This document shows positions 31,762 to 40,361 of a DNA stretch of 42,346 nucleotides, piece after piece. The notes beneath the pieces were generated by a model, which made no database searches, had not been told where the DNA came from, and worked only from the letters and a program-made list of their open reading frames with translations. The stretch lies in contig JAFCDA010000003.1 of NCBI GenBank assembly GCA_017609915.1, positions 1 to 42,346 of the forward strand. Reading direction: 5' to 3'. The position numbers and the translations under genes are program-made. Source of the DNA: Candidatus Pacearchaeota archaeon (GTDB lineage: Archaea; Nanobdellota; Nanobdellia; Pacearchaeales; GW2011-AR1). Each line of letters begins with the position of its first letter. The stretch's first letter is position 1.

Positions 31762-32682
31762 TTATATCTTAGTTATTATTTCAACAACATCTTCATCTTT
31801 TAAAACATGTGTTAATCCTACTGTTTGATTTGGAAATTTTGAACTTGGTCCTGTTAATTTAGCTGATTTGAATTCCTTAAGCAAATCTTTATGGATTTTT
31901 TCTACAAAATTTTTTATAGTTGAACCATGTTCTAATATTATTGGCTCTTTATCTTTTTTATCAATAGTAAAAACCTTAATAAGATTACTCATTTTCCATA
32001 ATTCTTCCCCGAACTTGTTTAAACTATCATTATTAACAGAAAGCCCCAACACAGTTTTGTTTGAAAACCTTTTTTTTAGTTTTTTTAGGTTTTCTTTTGC
32101 TCCTTTTAAATCTATTTTATTTCCAATTATTAATTGTATATTTGCTTTTTCAAGTTCTTTTACTATTTTTTCAAATTCTTTTAATGATGTTGATAAATCA
32201 TGCATTAAAATTATTCCATCTGTATTTTTTATAATTCCAATTAATCTTTTACCTCCGCCCACATCTTCTCCTGCGCCTTCAACAATTCCAGGAAGATCAA
32301 CAATTTGGAAATATGCTCCATTAATGTTTACAACTCCTGGAATAGGTTTTAGGGTTGTAAAAGCATATGCTGCGACTTTTGTCTGAAGTCCTGAGAACTT
32401 TTTTATTAAAGAGCTTTTTCCTACACTTGGATATCCAACTAAAACAAACTGTCTAATCCCTTGTCTTTTAACTCCTAACCAATCTTGATGTTTTACATTT
32501 GATTTTGTTTTTGTTTTCTTTATTTCTTCTATTAACCATTGCCTTATTTTTACATAAGGGCCTGCATTAAAGTTAGGAAGTTCATCTTGAATTTTTTTTA
32601 TTTCATTAAGTTTTGGTTTTCCATCTAGATTTATTAATCTTTTCTTGATTTTCTGCATTTGTATTAAGTGTGGTAGTGCCAT
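31762..32682 (-). CDS. DRG/OBG-family GTPase with C-terminal TGS domain
   Basis: The 306-aa protein shows the G motifs VGYPSVGKSS (about 83-92), the switch region FTTLKPIPG, IVDLPGIVEGAG (about 127), and NKID (about 189). It ends in a TGS domain with FPNQTVGLTHVLKDEDVVEI. The archaeal DRG type is implied by the VNINGAYFQIVDLPG sequence and the N-terminal helices. DRGs are linked to ribosome function in translation. The gene sits 1 bp after the GNAT gene and is probably in one minus-strand operon with it and the ABC exporter. Confidence 0.9.
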   Translation of the reverse strand: MALPHLIQMQKIKKRLINLDGKPKLNEIKKIQDELPNFNAGPYVKIRQWLIEEIKKTKTKSNVKHQDWLGVKRQGIRQFVLVGYPSVGKSSLIKKFSGLQTKVAAYAFTTLKPIPGVVNINGAYFQIVDLPGIVEGAGEDVGGGKRLIGIIKNTDGIILMHDLSTSLKEFEKIVKELEKANIQLIIGNKIDLKGAKENLKKLKKRFSNKTVLGLSVNNDSLNKFGEELWKMSNLIKVFTIDKKDKEPIILEHGSTIKNFVEKIHKDLLKEFKSAKLTGPSSKFPNQTVGLTHVLKDEDVVEIITKI

Positions 32683-32683
32683 T

Positions 32684-33205
32684 TTATTTTAATCTCGCAT
32701 AAATACAATCATCTAAGTACTCACCATCCTTAAATTTATTTTTTCTTAAAACTCCTTCAAGTTTATATCCTGCCTTTTCAAGAGCTTTTCTTGAACCTTT
32801 GTTAAAAGTTCTAGTAAAACACCAAATCCTCTTTAATTTATATTTCCTAAAAGCATAATCAGTAATTAGTTTAATTGCCTTGCTTCCTATTCCTTTCCCC
32901 CTAAAATCTTTATGAATACAATATCCAATTTCAGCTTTATGTTTTGTATATTTTAGATTTAATATTTCTACTAAAATGTGTCCCACACATTTTCCATCCA
33001 CTTCTATAGCAAATTTTTCAACCCCTGATTTCTTTTTCTTTAATTCTAAAATATCTTTTTTAATCCCGTTTCTAACTTCCTTAACAGTTTTTGGTGTACT
33101 CATAAAGTTCCTTCTAGCTTCTTTATCCTGCTCACACTCAAAAAAGACTTTAGCATCGGAAAGTCTGGCATGCCTTAAAATAATTCCTTTTCCTTTTAGT
33201 TTCAT
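32684..33205 (-). CDS. RimJ/RimL-like GNAT acetyltransferase
   Basis: The start is placed at the ATG at 33205, which overlaps the upstream ABC gene by 4 bp (ATGA) and gives MKLKGKGIILRHARLSDAKV, a typical start; an upstream in-frame start adds 10 unlikely residues. The 173-aa product contains IEVDGKCVGHILVEILN, IGYCIHKDFRGKGIGSKAIKLITDYAF (the acetyl-CoA loop) and ALEKAGYKLEGVLRKNKFKDGEYLDDCIYARL, the end typical of RimJ/RimL. It may acetylate a protein N-terminus; the target is unknown. Confidence 0.9.
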   Translation of the reverse strand: MKLKGKGIILRHARLSDAKVFFECEQDKEARRNFMSTPKTVKEVRNGIKKDILELKKKKSGVEKFAIEVDGKCVGHILVEILNLKYTKHKAEIGYCIHKDFRGKGIGSKAIKLITDYAFRKYKLKRIWCFTRTFNKGSRKALEKAGYKLEGVLRKNKFKDGEYLDDCIYARLK

Positions 33206-35007
33206 TTTATATACCCACCTTTCTGTAAATTCCAAAGATGTTTATATTCTCCTTCTTGTCTGATTAAATCTTTATGTTTGCCCATTTGAACTATTTTTCC
33301 TTTTTTCATTACAATTATCTTATCAGCATGCATAATTGTTGATAATCTGTGTGCGATTATGATTGATGTTCTTCCTTGCATAAGCTTTGCTAAATCTGCT
33401 TGAATTTCATGTTCTGTTTGACTATCTAATGAAGATGTTGCTTCATCTAAGACTAAGATTTTCTTATCTGCAAGTATTGCTCTTGCTATACTTACTCTTT
33501 GTTTTTCTCCACCAGATAATTTTACTCCTCTTTCTCCAACAATTGTCTTTTCCTTTTTTGGAAAATCTTTAATCATCTTATCTAGTTGTGCAAACTTCAT
33601 TGCCCTTATAACTTCTTTTTTTGTTGCGTCTGGTTTTGAAAATGCAATATTATTATAAATAGTATCATCAAATAACATACATTCTTGAGGAACAATTGAC
33701 ATCTCTTTTCTTAAAGATTCTTGCTTAACTTCCCTAATATTTTGGAGGTCTATTAAAACTGATCCGGAATCAACATCATATAATCTATAAAGCAAATTTA
33801 CTAGAGTAGATTTACCACATCCAGAATGCCCAACTAAAGCATATTTCTTATTTTTAGGAACTTTTAAATTAAATTTTCTAAACATTTTTCTTTTTCCATA
33901 ATTAAAATCAATATTTTTAAATTCAACTTCTCCTTGTGTTATTTTTAATTTTTTAGCATCTGGATTATCTTTAATTTCCTGCTCTATTTTAGCATATTGA
34001 AATAATGATTCAAAATCAACCATTGCCTTGTAATACTGCCTTGTTCCATGAACAAAACCCCACAATGGTCCTGCAATATTTCCATAAATAGTGTATATAA
34101 AAACAACATCCCCAATACTAAGTGCTCCTTCTAAGAATTCTATCATTGGAAAATAAATTAAAAAGAAAAGTCCAAGACCAAGAATAAGAAGTTGTCCAGC
34201 AGTTAATTGACTAAAAAAGTTTTCATATCTAACAAAGGTTTTTTTAGAATTTTCACTTAATTTTTTAAATTTAGATTGAACCTTTTTTTCTTTACCAAAA
34301 TATCTTATAGAATCTATATTCATTAAAAAATCAGCAATGTTTGATTTTTCTATATCTTCTGTTTTATAATTAATTGCCCCAAGTGGTTTTGATTTATTTT
34401 GAGTATAAATACTATACCCAATAAATAATATGGCTGTTAAAAATATTACAAGTGCAGGAATTAAATTAAAATAAATTAAAGAAGCTGAAACAAGTATTAA
34501 TTGAAAAATTAAAGGGGCTGTATTAAATATTATAACATCATTCATTCTTTCAATCCCGCCTGCTCCCCTAATGATTCTTGAAATTAAACTTCCTGTTTTA
34601 TGTGTTGTATGAAAACTATGTGAGAGGTTTATAATGTGATCAAAAAATTTTCTTTTTAAATCTACAGTCATTTTACCAGAAAGATTAATTGCCATACGGA
34701 TTTGAGTAAAATTAAGAATAATTCTTATAATTAAAGAACTAAAAAAGACCCCAACTACAATCAACAAAATATTAATATATGCCTGGGAAGTCATAATCCC
34801 ATTTGCAAACTCTGTCCCATTGTCAATAACAACTTTAAATAAGAATTTCTCAACAACATAAGTTACAGCTATAATAAAAGTGATAAAAAGAGTGAAAATT
34901 GTTTGAGTTTTGTATTTTTTTAAAAAACTCCAGTATACACTAAGATTATACTTAGTATCAATTTCTTTCTTGTATTTTTTCTTGTTTATTTTTGATTTTT
35001 TTACCAT
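33202..35007 (-). CDS. ABC exporter half-transporter (membrane and ATPase domains fused)
   Basis: The 601-aa protein has a six-helix membrane domain (about residues 30-330; TIFTLFITFIIAVTYVVEKFLF, INILLIVVGVFFSSLIIRIIL) and an ATPase domain with Walker A GHSGCGKST (about 393), the Q-loop VPQECMLFDDTI, signature LSGGEKQR (about 496), Walker B ILVLDEATSSLD and switch AHRLST. It is the MsbA/Atm1-like exporter type, working as a dimer; the substrate is unknown (lipid, peptide or drug). The N-terminus is Lys-rich. Confidence 0.95.
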   Translation of the reverse strand: MVKKSKINKKKYKKEIDTKYNLSVYWSFLKKYKTQTIFTLFITFIIAVTYVVEKFLFKVVIDNGTEFANGIMTSQAYINILLIVVGVFFSSLIIRIILNFTQIRMAINLSGKMTVDLKRKFFDHIINLSHSFHTTHKTGSLISRIIRGAGGIERMNDVIIFNTAPLIFQLILVSASLIYFNLIPALVIFLTAILFIGYSIYTQNKSKPLGAINYKTEDIEKSNIADFLMNIDSIRYFGKEKKVQSKFKKLSENSKKTFVRYENFFSQLTAGQLLILGLGLFFLIYFPMIEFLEGALSIGDVVFIYTIYGNIAGPLWGFVHGTRQYYKAMVDFESLFQYAKIEQEIKDNPDAKKLKITQGEVEFKNIDFNYGKRKMFRKFNLKVPKNKKYALVGHSGCGKSTLVNLLYRLYDVDSGSVLIDLQNIREVKQESLRKEMSIVPQECMLFDDTIYNNIAFSKPDATKKEVIRAMKFAQLDKMIKDFPKKEKTIVGERGVKLSGGEKQRVSIARAILADKKILVLDEATSSLDSQTEHEIQADLAKLMQGRTSIIIAHRLSTIMHADKIIVMKKGKIVQMGKHKDLIRQEGEYKHLWNLQKGGYIK

Positions 35008-35423
35008 TTTCGTATTTTTACAGTTCTCCCTTAGAGTTTAGATAAATTAGTAAAAAATAGATAAACCTCTAAGAAAGACATTCAAGCTATATGCCCTAAA
35101 AAATAATAGGCTAAGTACTTGAACTTGCAGTATGATGAATAAATATAATACAGGGTATTTAAAATTTTTGGTTTTTTGGGGCATTTTAGGTCATATATTT
35201 GGCATTATATACTTTACAGTACCTTATTTTACGTGTCTTTTGTTTATAAATTTATGTTTGTCGTCGATAAACAGTAGAAAGATTTATATACTTGGCCTTC
35301 TTTTATGATATTAGTTCTAAATACATTTATATATTTGTTTTACATTTGTTTTTTAGCTAATATCAAAAAATTCGCTATGAAAACGAATTTTAGGATTTCC
35401 AAAACATTTGGTATATTTTGAAT
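35008..35423. other. 415-bp non-coding stretch with AT-rich promoter signals
   Basis: No gene is visible. Features are a PolyA/T-rich background, several TATA-like stretches (TTTATATACTTGG at 35283-35295, TTTATATATTTG at about 35325-35336), a short GTCGTCGATAAAC segment of higher GC, and two stem-loops listed separately. Upstream regulatory sequence or an unidentified RNA are both possible. It separates the divergent ABC gene and the small acidic ORF. Confidence 0.4.
35306..35391 (+). other. Two adjacent stem-loops
   Basis: TGATATTAG (35306-35314) pairs with CTAATATCA (35357-35365), extendable by a U-G and a U-A pair, with a loop of about 40 nt. Directly after it, AAAATTCG (35367-35374) pairs perfectly with CGAATTTT (35384-35391) across a 9-nt loop. 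They may be a structured leader RNA or an operator. Low certainty. Confidence 0.35.
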
Positions 35424-35537
35424 ATGGAAGATTTTGGCAATATTTTTCAAGCAAATGAAAGAATTCTTAAAGATTATGAAATATCTGATTCTGAAGATGA
35501 AGAAGGCGACTTAGAGGATAGAGAAGAAGATGAATAG
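35424..35537 (+). CDS. 37-aa acidic protein
   Basis: A short frame encodes MEDFGNIFQANERILKDYEI followed by an acidic tail (SDSEDEEGDLEDREEDE), ending in TAG at 35535. The acidic, Asp/Glu-rich end recalls other tiny acidic proteins in this window. No family is recognised and there is no clear ribosome binding site. Coding is plausible from its clean composition, but the length makes this uncertain. Confidence 0.45.
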   Translation: MEDFGNIFQANERILKDYEISDSEDEEGDLEDREEDE

Positions 35538-35632
35538 AGCCTTAATTACTTACTTCTTTATTTGTCGCCACTACACAATAACACCATAATGCAAGGGTTT
35601 ATAAATGGGTTTTATGTTGGAATATTAAGAAA

Positions 35633-36424
35633 ATGGTTACAACATATGAAGAAATAAACGGAAAATTAGATGTTTATCAACCTTACTTTGAAGCTCATGA
35701 AGAAGCTAAAAAGAATCGTGTAAATGATAGAACAAGACAATTAACTGCTTTCTTAACTAATGATAGATATCAACAAGAATTTTTTATGGATTATAATAGA
35801 TCAAAACCTGTTGATTTTAGAGCTCCATTAAAAGAAAAAACAAAGATAGAAAAGGAATCATTAGATGATTATATTTCACATAATCCTGTAAACTTTATTC
35901 TTAGAGAAGCTCCTGAACAAGATTTAATAAGTAATGGCCGTTTTATTCCTGGATTAAATTCACTTATAGAAGTTATCAGACCTATAACTAATTGTACAGG
36001 GGATGATGCAGATATACACAATAGGATAAGTCGTTTAAGACAAACAAAAGATACTATGGCAAAGACTATTAAAAAAAGAGATATTGGGCAAATGAAGGCA
36101 TATACCTCTACATTTTATGAGAATTATTTAAATGAACCTGCAAATAATGTATCAGAAGAAGAAAAAAGAATTACAAAAGCTGTAATAGATGCAAGTCCAA
36201 ATTTTGTTCCTGAATTTTATGGTAAAAGAAGTGAGGAAGTTTCATATGGTCTTGCTGTAGAATTAGAAGGAAAAAAGCCAGATTATTTAACAGCTATGAT
36301 TGCAAATAAATATAGAGATGCAGATGGTAATAACCTACCAATTCAAGATAATTTTACAAAATTTATGGTTAAATATAAAACTAAAGCACAAAAAGAAGCA
36401 GAAAGAGAAGACCCTTATATTTAA
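35633..36424 (+). CDS. Unknown protein (263 aa)
   Basis: The product is helical and soluble, Tyr/Asn/Gln-rich, starting MVTTYEEINGKLDVYQPYFE and ending AQKEAEREDPYI. No signal, membrane segment or catalytic motif is seen. The start ATG follows a TTTATAAATGGG TATA-like stretch by some 30 bp. I do not recognise the family. The gene converges on the NTase-HEPN gene. Confidence 0.6.
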   Translation: MVTTYEEINGKLDVYQPYFEAHEEAKKNRVNDRTRQLTAFLTNDRYQQEFFMDYNRSKPVDFRAPLKEKTKIEKESLDDYISHNPVNFILREAPEQDLISNGRFIPGLNSLIEVIRPITNCTGDDADIHNRISRLRQTKDTMAKTIKKRDIGQMKAYTSTFYENYLNEPANNVSEEEKRITKAVIDASPNFVPEFYGKRSEEVSYGLAVELEGKKPDYLTAMIANKYRDADGNNLPIQDNFTKFMVKYKTKAQKEAEREDPYI

Positions 36425-36458
36425 TTAGATTTTTAATTTATTTCTTAATTTTATTTTT

Positions 36459-36546
36459 GGTATCTCTATAAATCTTAAGTTTTGAAGAAGAGTGTAACTT
36501 AAACATATCATCTGTATCTCTCTCCATACATATAAAATATTGATAT
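36459..36546. repeat. Dispersed element, copy 18
   Basis: It begins GGTATCTCTATAAATCTTAAGTTTTGAAGAAGAG and ends TAAAATATTGATATT, with a degenerate second half. It lies between converging gene ends. Confidence 0.6.
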
Positions 36547-36562
36547 TTTTAGTTTTATAGAA

Positions 36563-37519
36563 TTATTGTATAATATTATCAATTAGCTTTAAAACTACTT
36601 TAAAGAAGTTTTCTGCTTTTTGCTGCCAAACATCAATAACATCTCCATCAAGATTCTTTATTTCTCCATGGGTTATGCTTTTGTGTAATTTATGTAACTC
36701 ACTTAAATCTGTAACATATCTCATTTTTAAAAGTCTTTTATCTACAAAATGTTGTTTTAATAAGATAGCTATGTGTTCTGGGCTTGGTGGAAGAACTTTT
36801 ACAGCCATTAATAATGCTTGTGCAGAATCTACCATTGCCCAATAACATCCTTCTATTGCTCCAATTTCTGCTAATCTGCTCCTTATAATATGTCCAGTAA
36901 CTCTGTTTAAACAAGTAAAAGTTGCTTCAGGAGTTGACTTAATTTTTCCTTCTTGTAAAAGTATTTTAAGAGGTTTGAAAAACCCTCCAAAATCTATAAG
37001 TGTTTCTCCATATCTTATTATATTAATTACTGTTGGGTCTCCTCTTGTTAAATCTTGCCACCAAGTTGTTAATTTAACTGTATTAATATGCAAATCTTTT
37101 TTATATGGATTTGATTGTACTAATTTTCCTAATTCTTCCCTATACCACGCAATTAATGTTTCATCAAAATTTACTGTTGCATCATCTACAATTAAAACAA
37201 TATCAATGTCAGAACTAAGTATACTCTGTCCTTTTGTTTGACTTCCAAACAAAACAATAGATTTAATTAATTTATCAAATCTTTGATAAGCCTTTTCTGC
37301 AAAATCCATTGCAATATCTCTTTCTGATTTAAGTTTTAATGAAGGAACATTTTTTGTACTAGTTTTTGGGGTTGTTTTTTTATGAGTTTTAATTTGTTTT
37401 TTTCTTGGTTTTTTATGAGTTTTTGATTTTTCTAAACTCTTTATGATTTTACGCCCTATAGTCTTATGAGCTTTAGATTTCTTACTATGTTCTTCTTTAG
37501 AAGTTTTTTCTTTTTCCAT
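36563..37519 (-). CDS. Nucleotidyltransferase-HEPN protein with basic N-terminal tail
   Basis: The first about 65 of 318 residues are Lys/Thr/His-rich and probably disordered. They lead into a minimal nucleotidyltransferase: KSIVLFGSQTKGQSILSSDIDIVLIVDD, with G92-S93 and the Asp pair D104/D106. Residues about 175-318 are helical HEPN-like sequence (GGFFKPLKILLQEGKIKSTPEA, RLAEIGAIEGCYWAMVDSAQALL, LHKLHKSITHGEI). NTase/HEPN units act as AMPylating or nuclease toxin-antitoxin pairs, here in one chain. The protein is collinear with the middle of the 603-aa protein at 21675. Confidence 0.8.
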   Translation of the reverse strand: MEKEKTSKEEHSKKSKAHKTIGRKIIKSLEKSKTHKKPRKKQIKTHKKTTPKTSTKNVPSLKLKSERDIAMDFAEKAYQRFDKLIKSIVLFGSQTKGQSILSSDIDIVLIVDDATVNFDETLIAWYREELGKLVQSNPYKKDLHINTVKLTTWWQDLTRGDPTVINIIRYGETLIDFGGFFKPLKILLQEGKIKSTPEATFTCLNRVTGHIIRSRLAEIGAIEGCYWAMVDSAQALLMAVKVLPPSPEHIAILLKQHFVDKRLLKMRYVTDLSELHKLHKSITHGEIKNLDGDVIDVWQQKAENFFKVVLKLIDNIIQ

Positions 37520-37546
37520 TTTCCTCTTTTTTGTATTTTATTTATT

Positions 37547-37654
37547 AATATTTCTATAAATCTTAAGTTTTATTATGGGTGGCAAGGGCACATGGCTTCT
37601 GTAACCCTCTCTTCTCATCTACACATCTTTCTATGCTTATAAGATACCAATATT
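37547..37654. repeat. Dispersed element, copy 19 (GC-core subfamily)
   Basis: AATATTTCTATAAATCTTAAG, then a GC-richer core (37576-37619), then TATGCTTATAAGATACCAATATT. Twenty-five bases of the core (37582-37606) match 39604-39628 exactly. The TATAAA end lies 28 bp upstream of the NTase-HEPN start. Confidence 0.8.
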
Positions 37655-37728
37655 TTCTTATTTATATTAATAAGTTTTAATTTTTAAATCTACGCTTTTT
37701 GATTAAATCTTTTTCTAAAAGATTTAGA

Positions 37729-39537
37729 TTATTGATTGGGTGTTCCTGAAAATCTGCTTTGGTCTCCTCCTGTTGGGCCACCTAACTCAGCTGGAAGAGT
37801 TGTAAATCCAGCTTGGAAAACTGAATGATGTATTGCAGGATTAACTGTTCCATGTCCTGAATAATATGTTCCAAGTCCAGATGTTGTATTCCAAGAGGGT
37901 CCTGCTTTCATTGCATAAGCTGGAGAATCAAAAGCCTGAATTGTTGGTTTAAATGGATTTCCTCCTCCTTTTTCTGAAAAATGCTGCCACCAATTTCCTG
38001 CTTCAATAATCTTTTTTCCTTCAAATCCTTTTTCACCTAATTTCTCCATCATTTCCTTAATAGGAACATTTCCCATACCCATTGGAAGTTCAGTATGTTC
38101 AAAACCAAAATTATCTGAAAGATGAACATGTTTTACAAAAGGAGCAATTATTTCTGTTTGTTTAATAATATCTTCTTCAGTATATCCACTTTTTCTCAAC
38201 ATATTTATATGTCCAACATCCCAAGTAGCACCAATCATTTGTTCAGAAATTCTTTTTGCTTCTGATTTTCCTATACCTTTATTTTTTCTTAGATTTTCAG
38301 CCAGTTTTTTTCTAGATTCTTCAATAAGATCTTTTAAATCTTCTGCTTTACTTAATCCTCCTCCTGCAGGAGGATTTTCAATATTTAACATTGGAGCTGT
38401 TTTTCCAAATTTATTATAAGCAGTTTCTGCCACATTTGCAAAAGTTTGTGAAGATTTATCTATAATAAAATCATTTAATGGCATAAACATTTTAGGACTT
38501 ATTTCTGTTAATGTTTTAAGCCCTTTTTCAACTATTTCTGCAAATTGACTTATTTTTTCAGGATTGTTCTCCATTCCCTCTTGTATATGAGGACTTACTT
38601 CTTTTGCAAACTTATCTAATTTTTTCCTATCTTCATCAGAAGCATTTTCATAAGCCATATCAAATAAGGTTCTCATATTTCTATAAGAATCTCTGAGATA
38701 TATTTGCCCATGATTTAATACTCTTTGAATTTCTTTAGTATGTTTTTTTACTAAGGGGTCTTCAATTTGTTCAATATTTGCATTTTGAATTTCTTTTAAT
38801 GCTTCATTAAATGCTTGTTTTCCCATCCCATTTTTAGTTTCTACTAATCTACTGACTATATCTTCTCCATAATTTGCTTGCCTATTTACATCAGATAATT
38901 GATTTACCCACATATCTTTGTTGAATTTTTCTAATTCTTTTTCAGGCTCAAAAGGTCTTTCTTTTTCAGGCTCAAATTTGCCTTTTTCTGGGAAATATCT
39001 TTTTTCAGGACGAATTACATTATATTTTCCTGTTCTTGGGTCAACAATCCAAAAAGTTGTTATTTTTTTATCTTTTCCTGTCCCAGTAGTTGGAATCATT
39101 TCAGGAAGTTGTGCTGTAGAATGGGTTGTTACAGAAATATTTCCTTTTGGATCTAATGCATGACTTCTTAATACAGCAGAAGTTAATTGTTTTTCAGCAC
39201 CTACCCTATTTGCTTCATTCCATCCATCTTGCCCAATTCCAGAAGCTTCTACTACAGGTATATGAACAGAAGGACTAACTCCTGTTAATTTTGTTAATCT
39301 TTCCATTTCTTTTAAATGATGCTCTGGGATAGATTCCCATACACTAGGGTCGACCCCTGTAACTTCTGCTACTTTTGTTCCAGGATTTATTTTTGTATTA
39401 AGTTCTCCTAATTGATTTGCAGTTCTAACATCAAGAGTTGTTCCAAAATCTTTTGTTTCTATTTGATATCCAATAGAGGTATAACTAGGTACTAAAAAAT
39501 CATCTGCTCCTGGATAAATTGTTTCATAAGTGGTCAT
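37729..39537 (-). CDS. Xylose-isomerase-like TIM-barrel protein with helical insert (602 aa)
   Basis: The N-terminal part has SPSVHIPVVEASGIGQDGWNEANRVG and GNISVTTHSTAQ, and the C-terminal part has ATWDVGHINMLRKSG, VKHVHLSDNFGFEHTELPMGMGNVPIKEMM and KKIIEAG. These are the strand and metal-ligand positions (Asp/His, His/Asp, Glu) of the AP-endonuclease/sugar-isomerase TIM barrel. Between them lies a helical insert (about 200-370). A Gly/Ser/Thr-rich tail of about 60 residues follows. The enzyme type cannot be fixed: sugar isomerase, epimerase and endonuclease IV-like are all possible. Confidence 0.7.
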   Translation of the reverse strand: MTTYETIYPGADDFLVPSYTSIGYQIETKDFGTTLDVRTANQLGELNTKINPGTKVAEVTGVDPSVWESIPEHHLKEMERLTKLTGVSPSVHIPVVEASGIGQDGWNEANRVGAEKQLTSAVLRSHALDPKGNISVTTHSTAQLPEMIPTTGTGKDKKITTFWIVDPRTGKYNVIRPEKRYFPEKGKFEPEKERPFEPEKELEKFNKDMWVNQLSDVNRQANYGEDIVSRLVETKNGMGKQAFNEALKEIQNANIEQIEDPLVKKHTKEIQRVLNHGQIYLRDSYRNMRTLFDMAYENASDEDRKKLDKFAKEVSPHIQEGMENNPEKISQFAEIVEKGLKTLTEISPKMFMPLNDFIIDKSSQTFANVAETAYNKFGKTAPMLNIENPPAGGGLSKAEDLKDLIEESRKKLAENLRKNKGIGKSEAKRISEQMIGATWDVGHINMLRKSGYTEEDIIKQTEIIAPFVKHVHLSDNFGFEHTELPMGMGNVPIKEMMEKLGEKGFEGKKIIEAGNWWQHFSEKGGGNPFKPTIQAFDSPAYAMKAGPSWNTTSGLGTYYSGHGTVNPAIHHSVFQAGFTTLPAELGGPTGGDQSRFSGTPNQ

Positions 39538-39561
39538 TTTGTTTTAATATTATTTTTTATT

Positions 39562-39675
39562 AATATCTTATTGCATCTTTAAGTTTGATTATCTAAATAG
39601 CTAGCAAGGGCACATGGCTTCTGTAACCTTATTCCTCATCTGTATGTCTTTCTATGCTTATAAGATACTGATGTT
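39562..39675. repeat. Dispersed element, copy 20 (GC-core subfamily)
   Basis: AATATCTTATTGCATCTTTAAG, the core GCAAGGGCACATGGCTTCTG (39604-39623) continuing TAACC, then TTTCTATGCTTATAAGATACTGATGTT. It begins 25 bp upstream of the TIM-barrel gene start. Confidence 0.8.
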
Positions 39676-39685
39676 TTCCTCTTTT

Positions 39686-40219
39686 TTAAAATCTTCTTCT
39701 ATCTTTTTTATTTTGTTCAAAATCTGATTGATATTTTTTTTCTTGTGGTTTAATTTGTTCTAGTTCACCAGATATATCTCTTTGTTGTATTGTTCCTGGA
39801 AGAGTGCTAAATTGAGATTGTAAAAGGTGTTGAGGTAAAGAAGGTGAAAAACTTTGAGAACTTGTATGTATTTGTTCTGGATATCCTGCTTCTGTTTGAC
39901 TTCTTCCTTCTTGTCTTGTTGGTTCTTGATAAGTAATTGAAGAATATTCTGGAGCATTTTCAGCTATTTGTGGTTCTTGAGTTGGTGTTGGAGTTTGTAT
40001 ATCTTGTAATCCTGTTTCTAAGGGTTCTTGAGGTTGTGAGAATTCAGGAGTTATTGAAGGACCAGAACTTGGCCAACGATTAGTTGCTGTTGATCTTGGA
40101 TAACTTGCTGCAGGAGTTTCTTGAATAATTTCTTCTAAAGGTTCAAAATCTTCTTCAGACCCATCTACATCTTCCTCTTCTTCAAGTTCTTCTAAATCTT
40201 CTTCATCCCAATCTTCCAT
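39686..40219 (-). CDS. Acidic, Pro/Gln/Ser-rich disordered protein (177 aa)
   Basis: The N-terminus is very acidic (MEDWDEEDLEELEEEEDVDG). The middle is Pro/Gln/Ser/Thr-rich low-complexity sequence and the end is basic (EQNKKDRRRF). No domain is recognisable. It could be a linker, an adaptor, or a partner of the neighbouring large proteins. It lies between two repeat elements and is transcribed like its neighbours. Confidence 0.55.
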   Translation of the reverse strand: MEDWDEEDLEELEEEEDVDGSEEDFEPLEEIIQETPAASYPRSTATNRWPSSGPSITPEFSQPQEPLETGLQDIQTPTPTQEPQIAENAPEYSSITYQEPTRQEGRSQTEAGYPEQIHTSSQSFSPSLPQHLLQSQFSTLPGTIQQRDISGELEQIKPQEKKYQSDFEQNKKDRRRF

Positions 40220-40235
40220 TTTGTTTTTTCCTTAT

Positions 40236-40328
40236 CTAAATCTTATAAGCTCATAAAAGTCTTATAGATGAGATGTATAGCTTAATCTCTTCTTCACATA
40301 CCCTTCTATGCTTACAAGCTATCAATTT
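40236..40328. repeat. Dispersed element, copy 21
   Basis: ATCTAAATCTTATAAGCTCATAAAAG, then GATGAGATGTATAGCTTAATC, ending TTCTATGCTTACAAGCTATCAATTT. It starts 17 bp upstream of the 177-aa gene. Confidence 0.55.
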
Positions 40329-40361
40329 CTATTAATTATTCTAAGAAAAAAGATTATTTAA

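Noticed and set aside
35008-35423. Replication origin
   Set aside because: AT-rich with stem-loops, but no Orc1/Cdc6 gene or origin-recognition repeats are nearby; evidence is insufficient.
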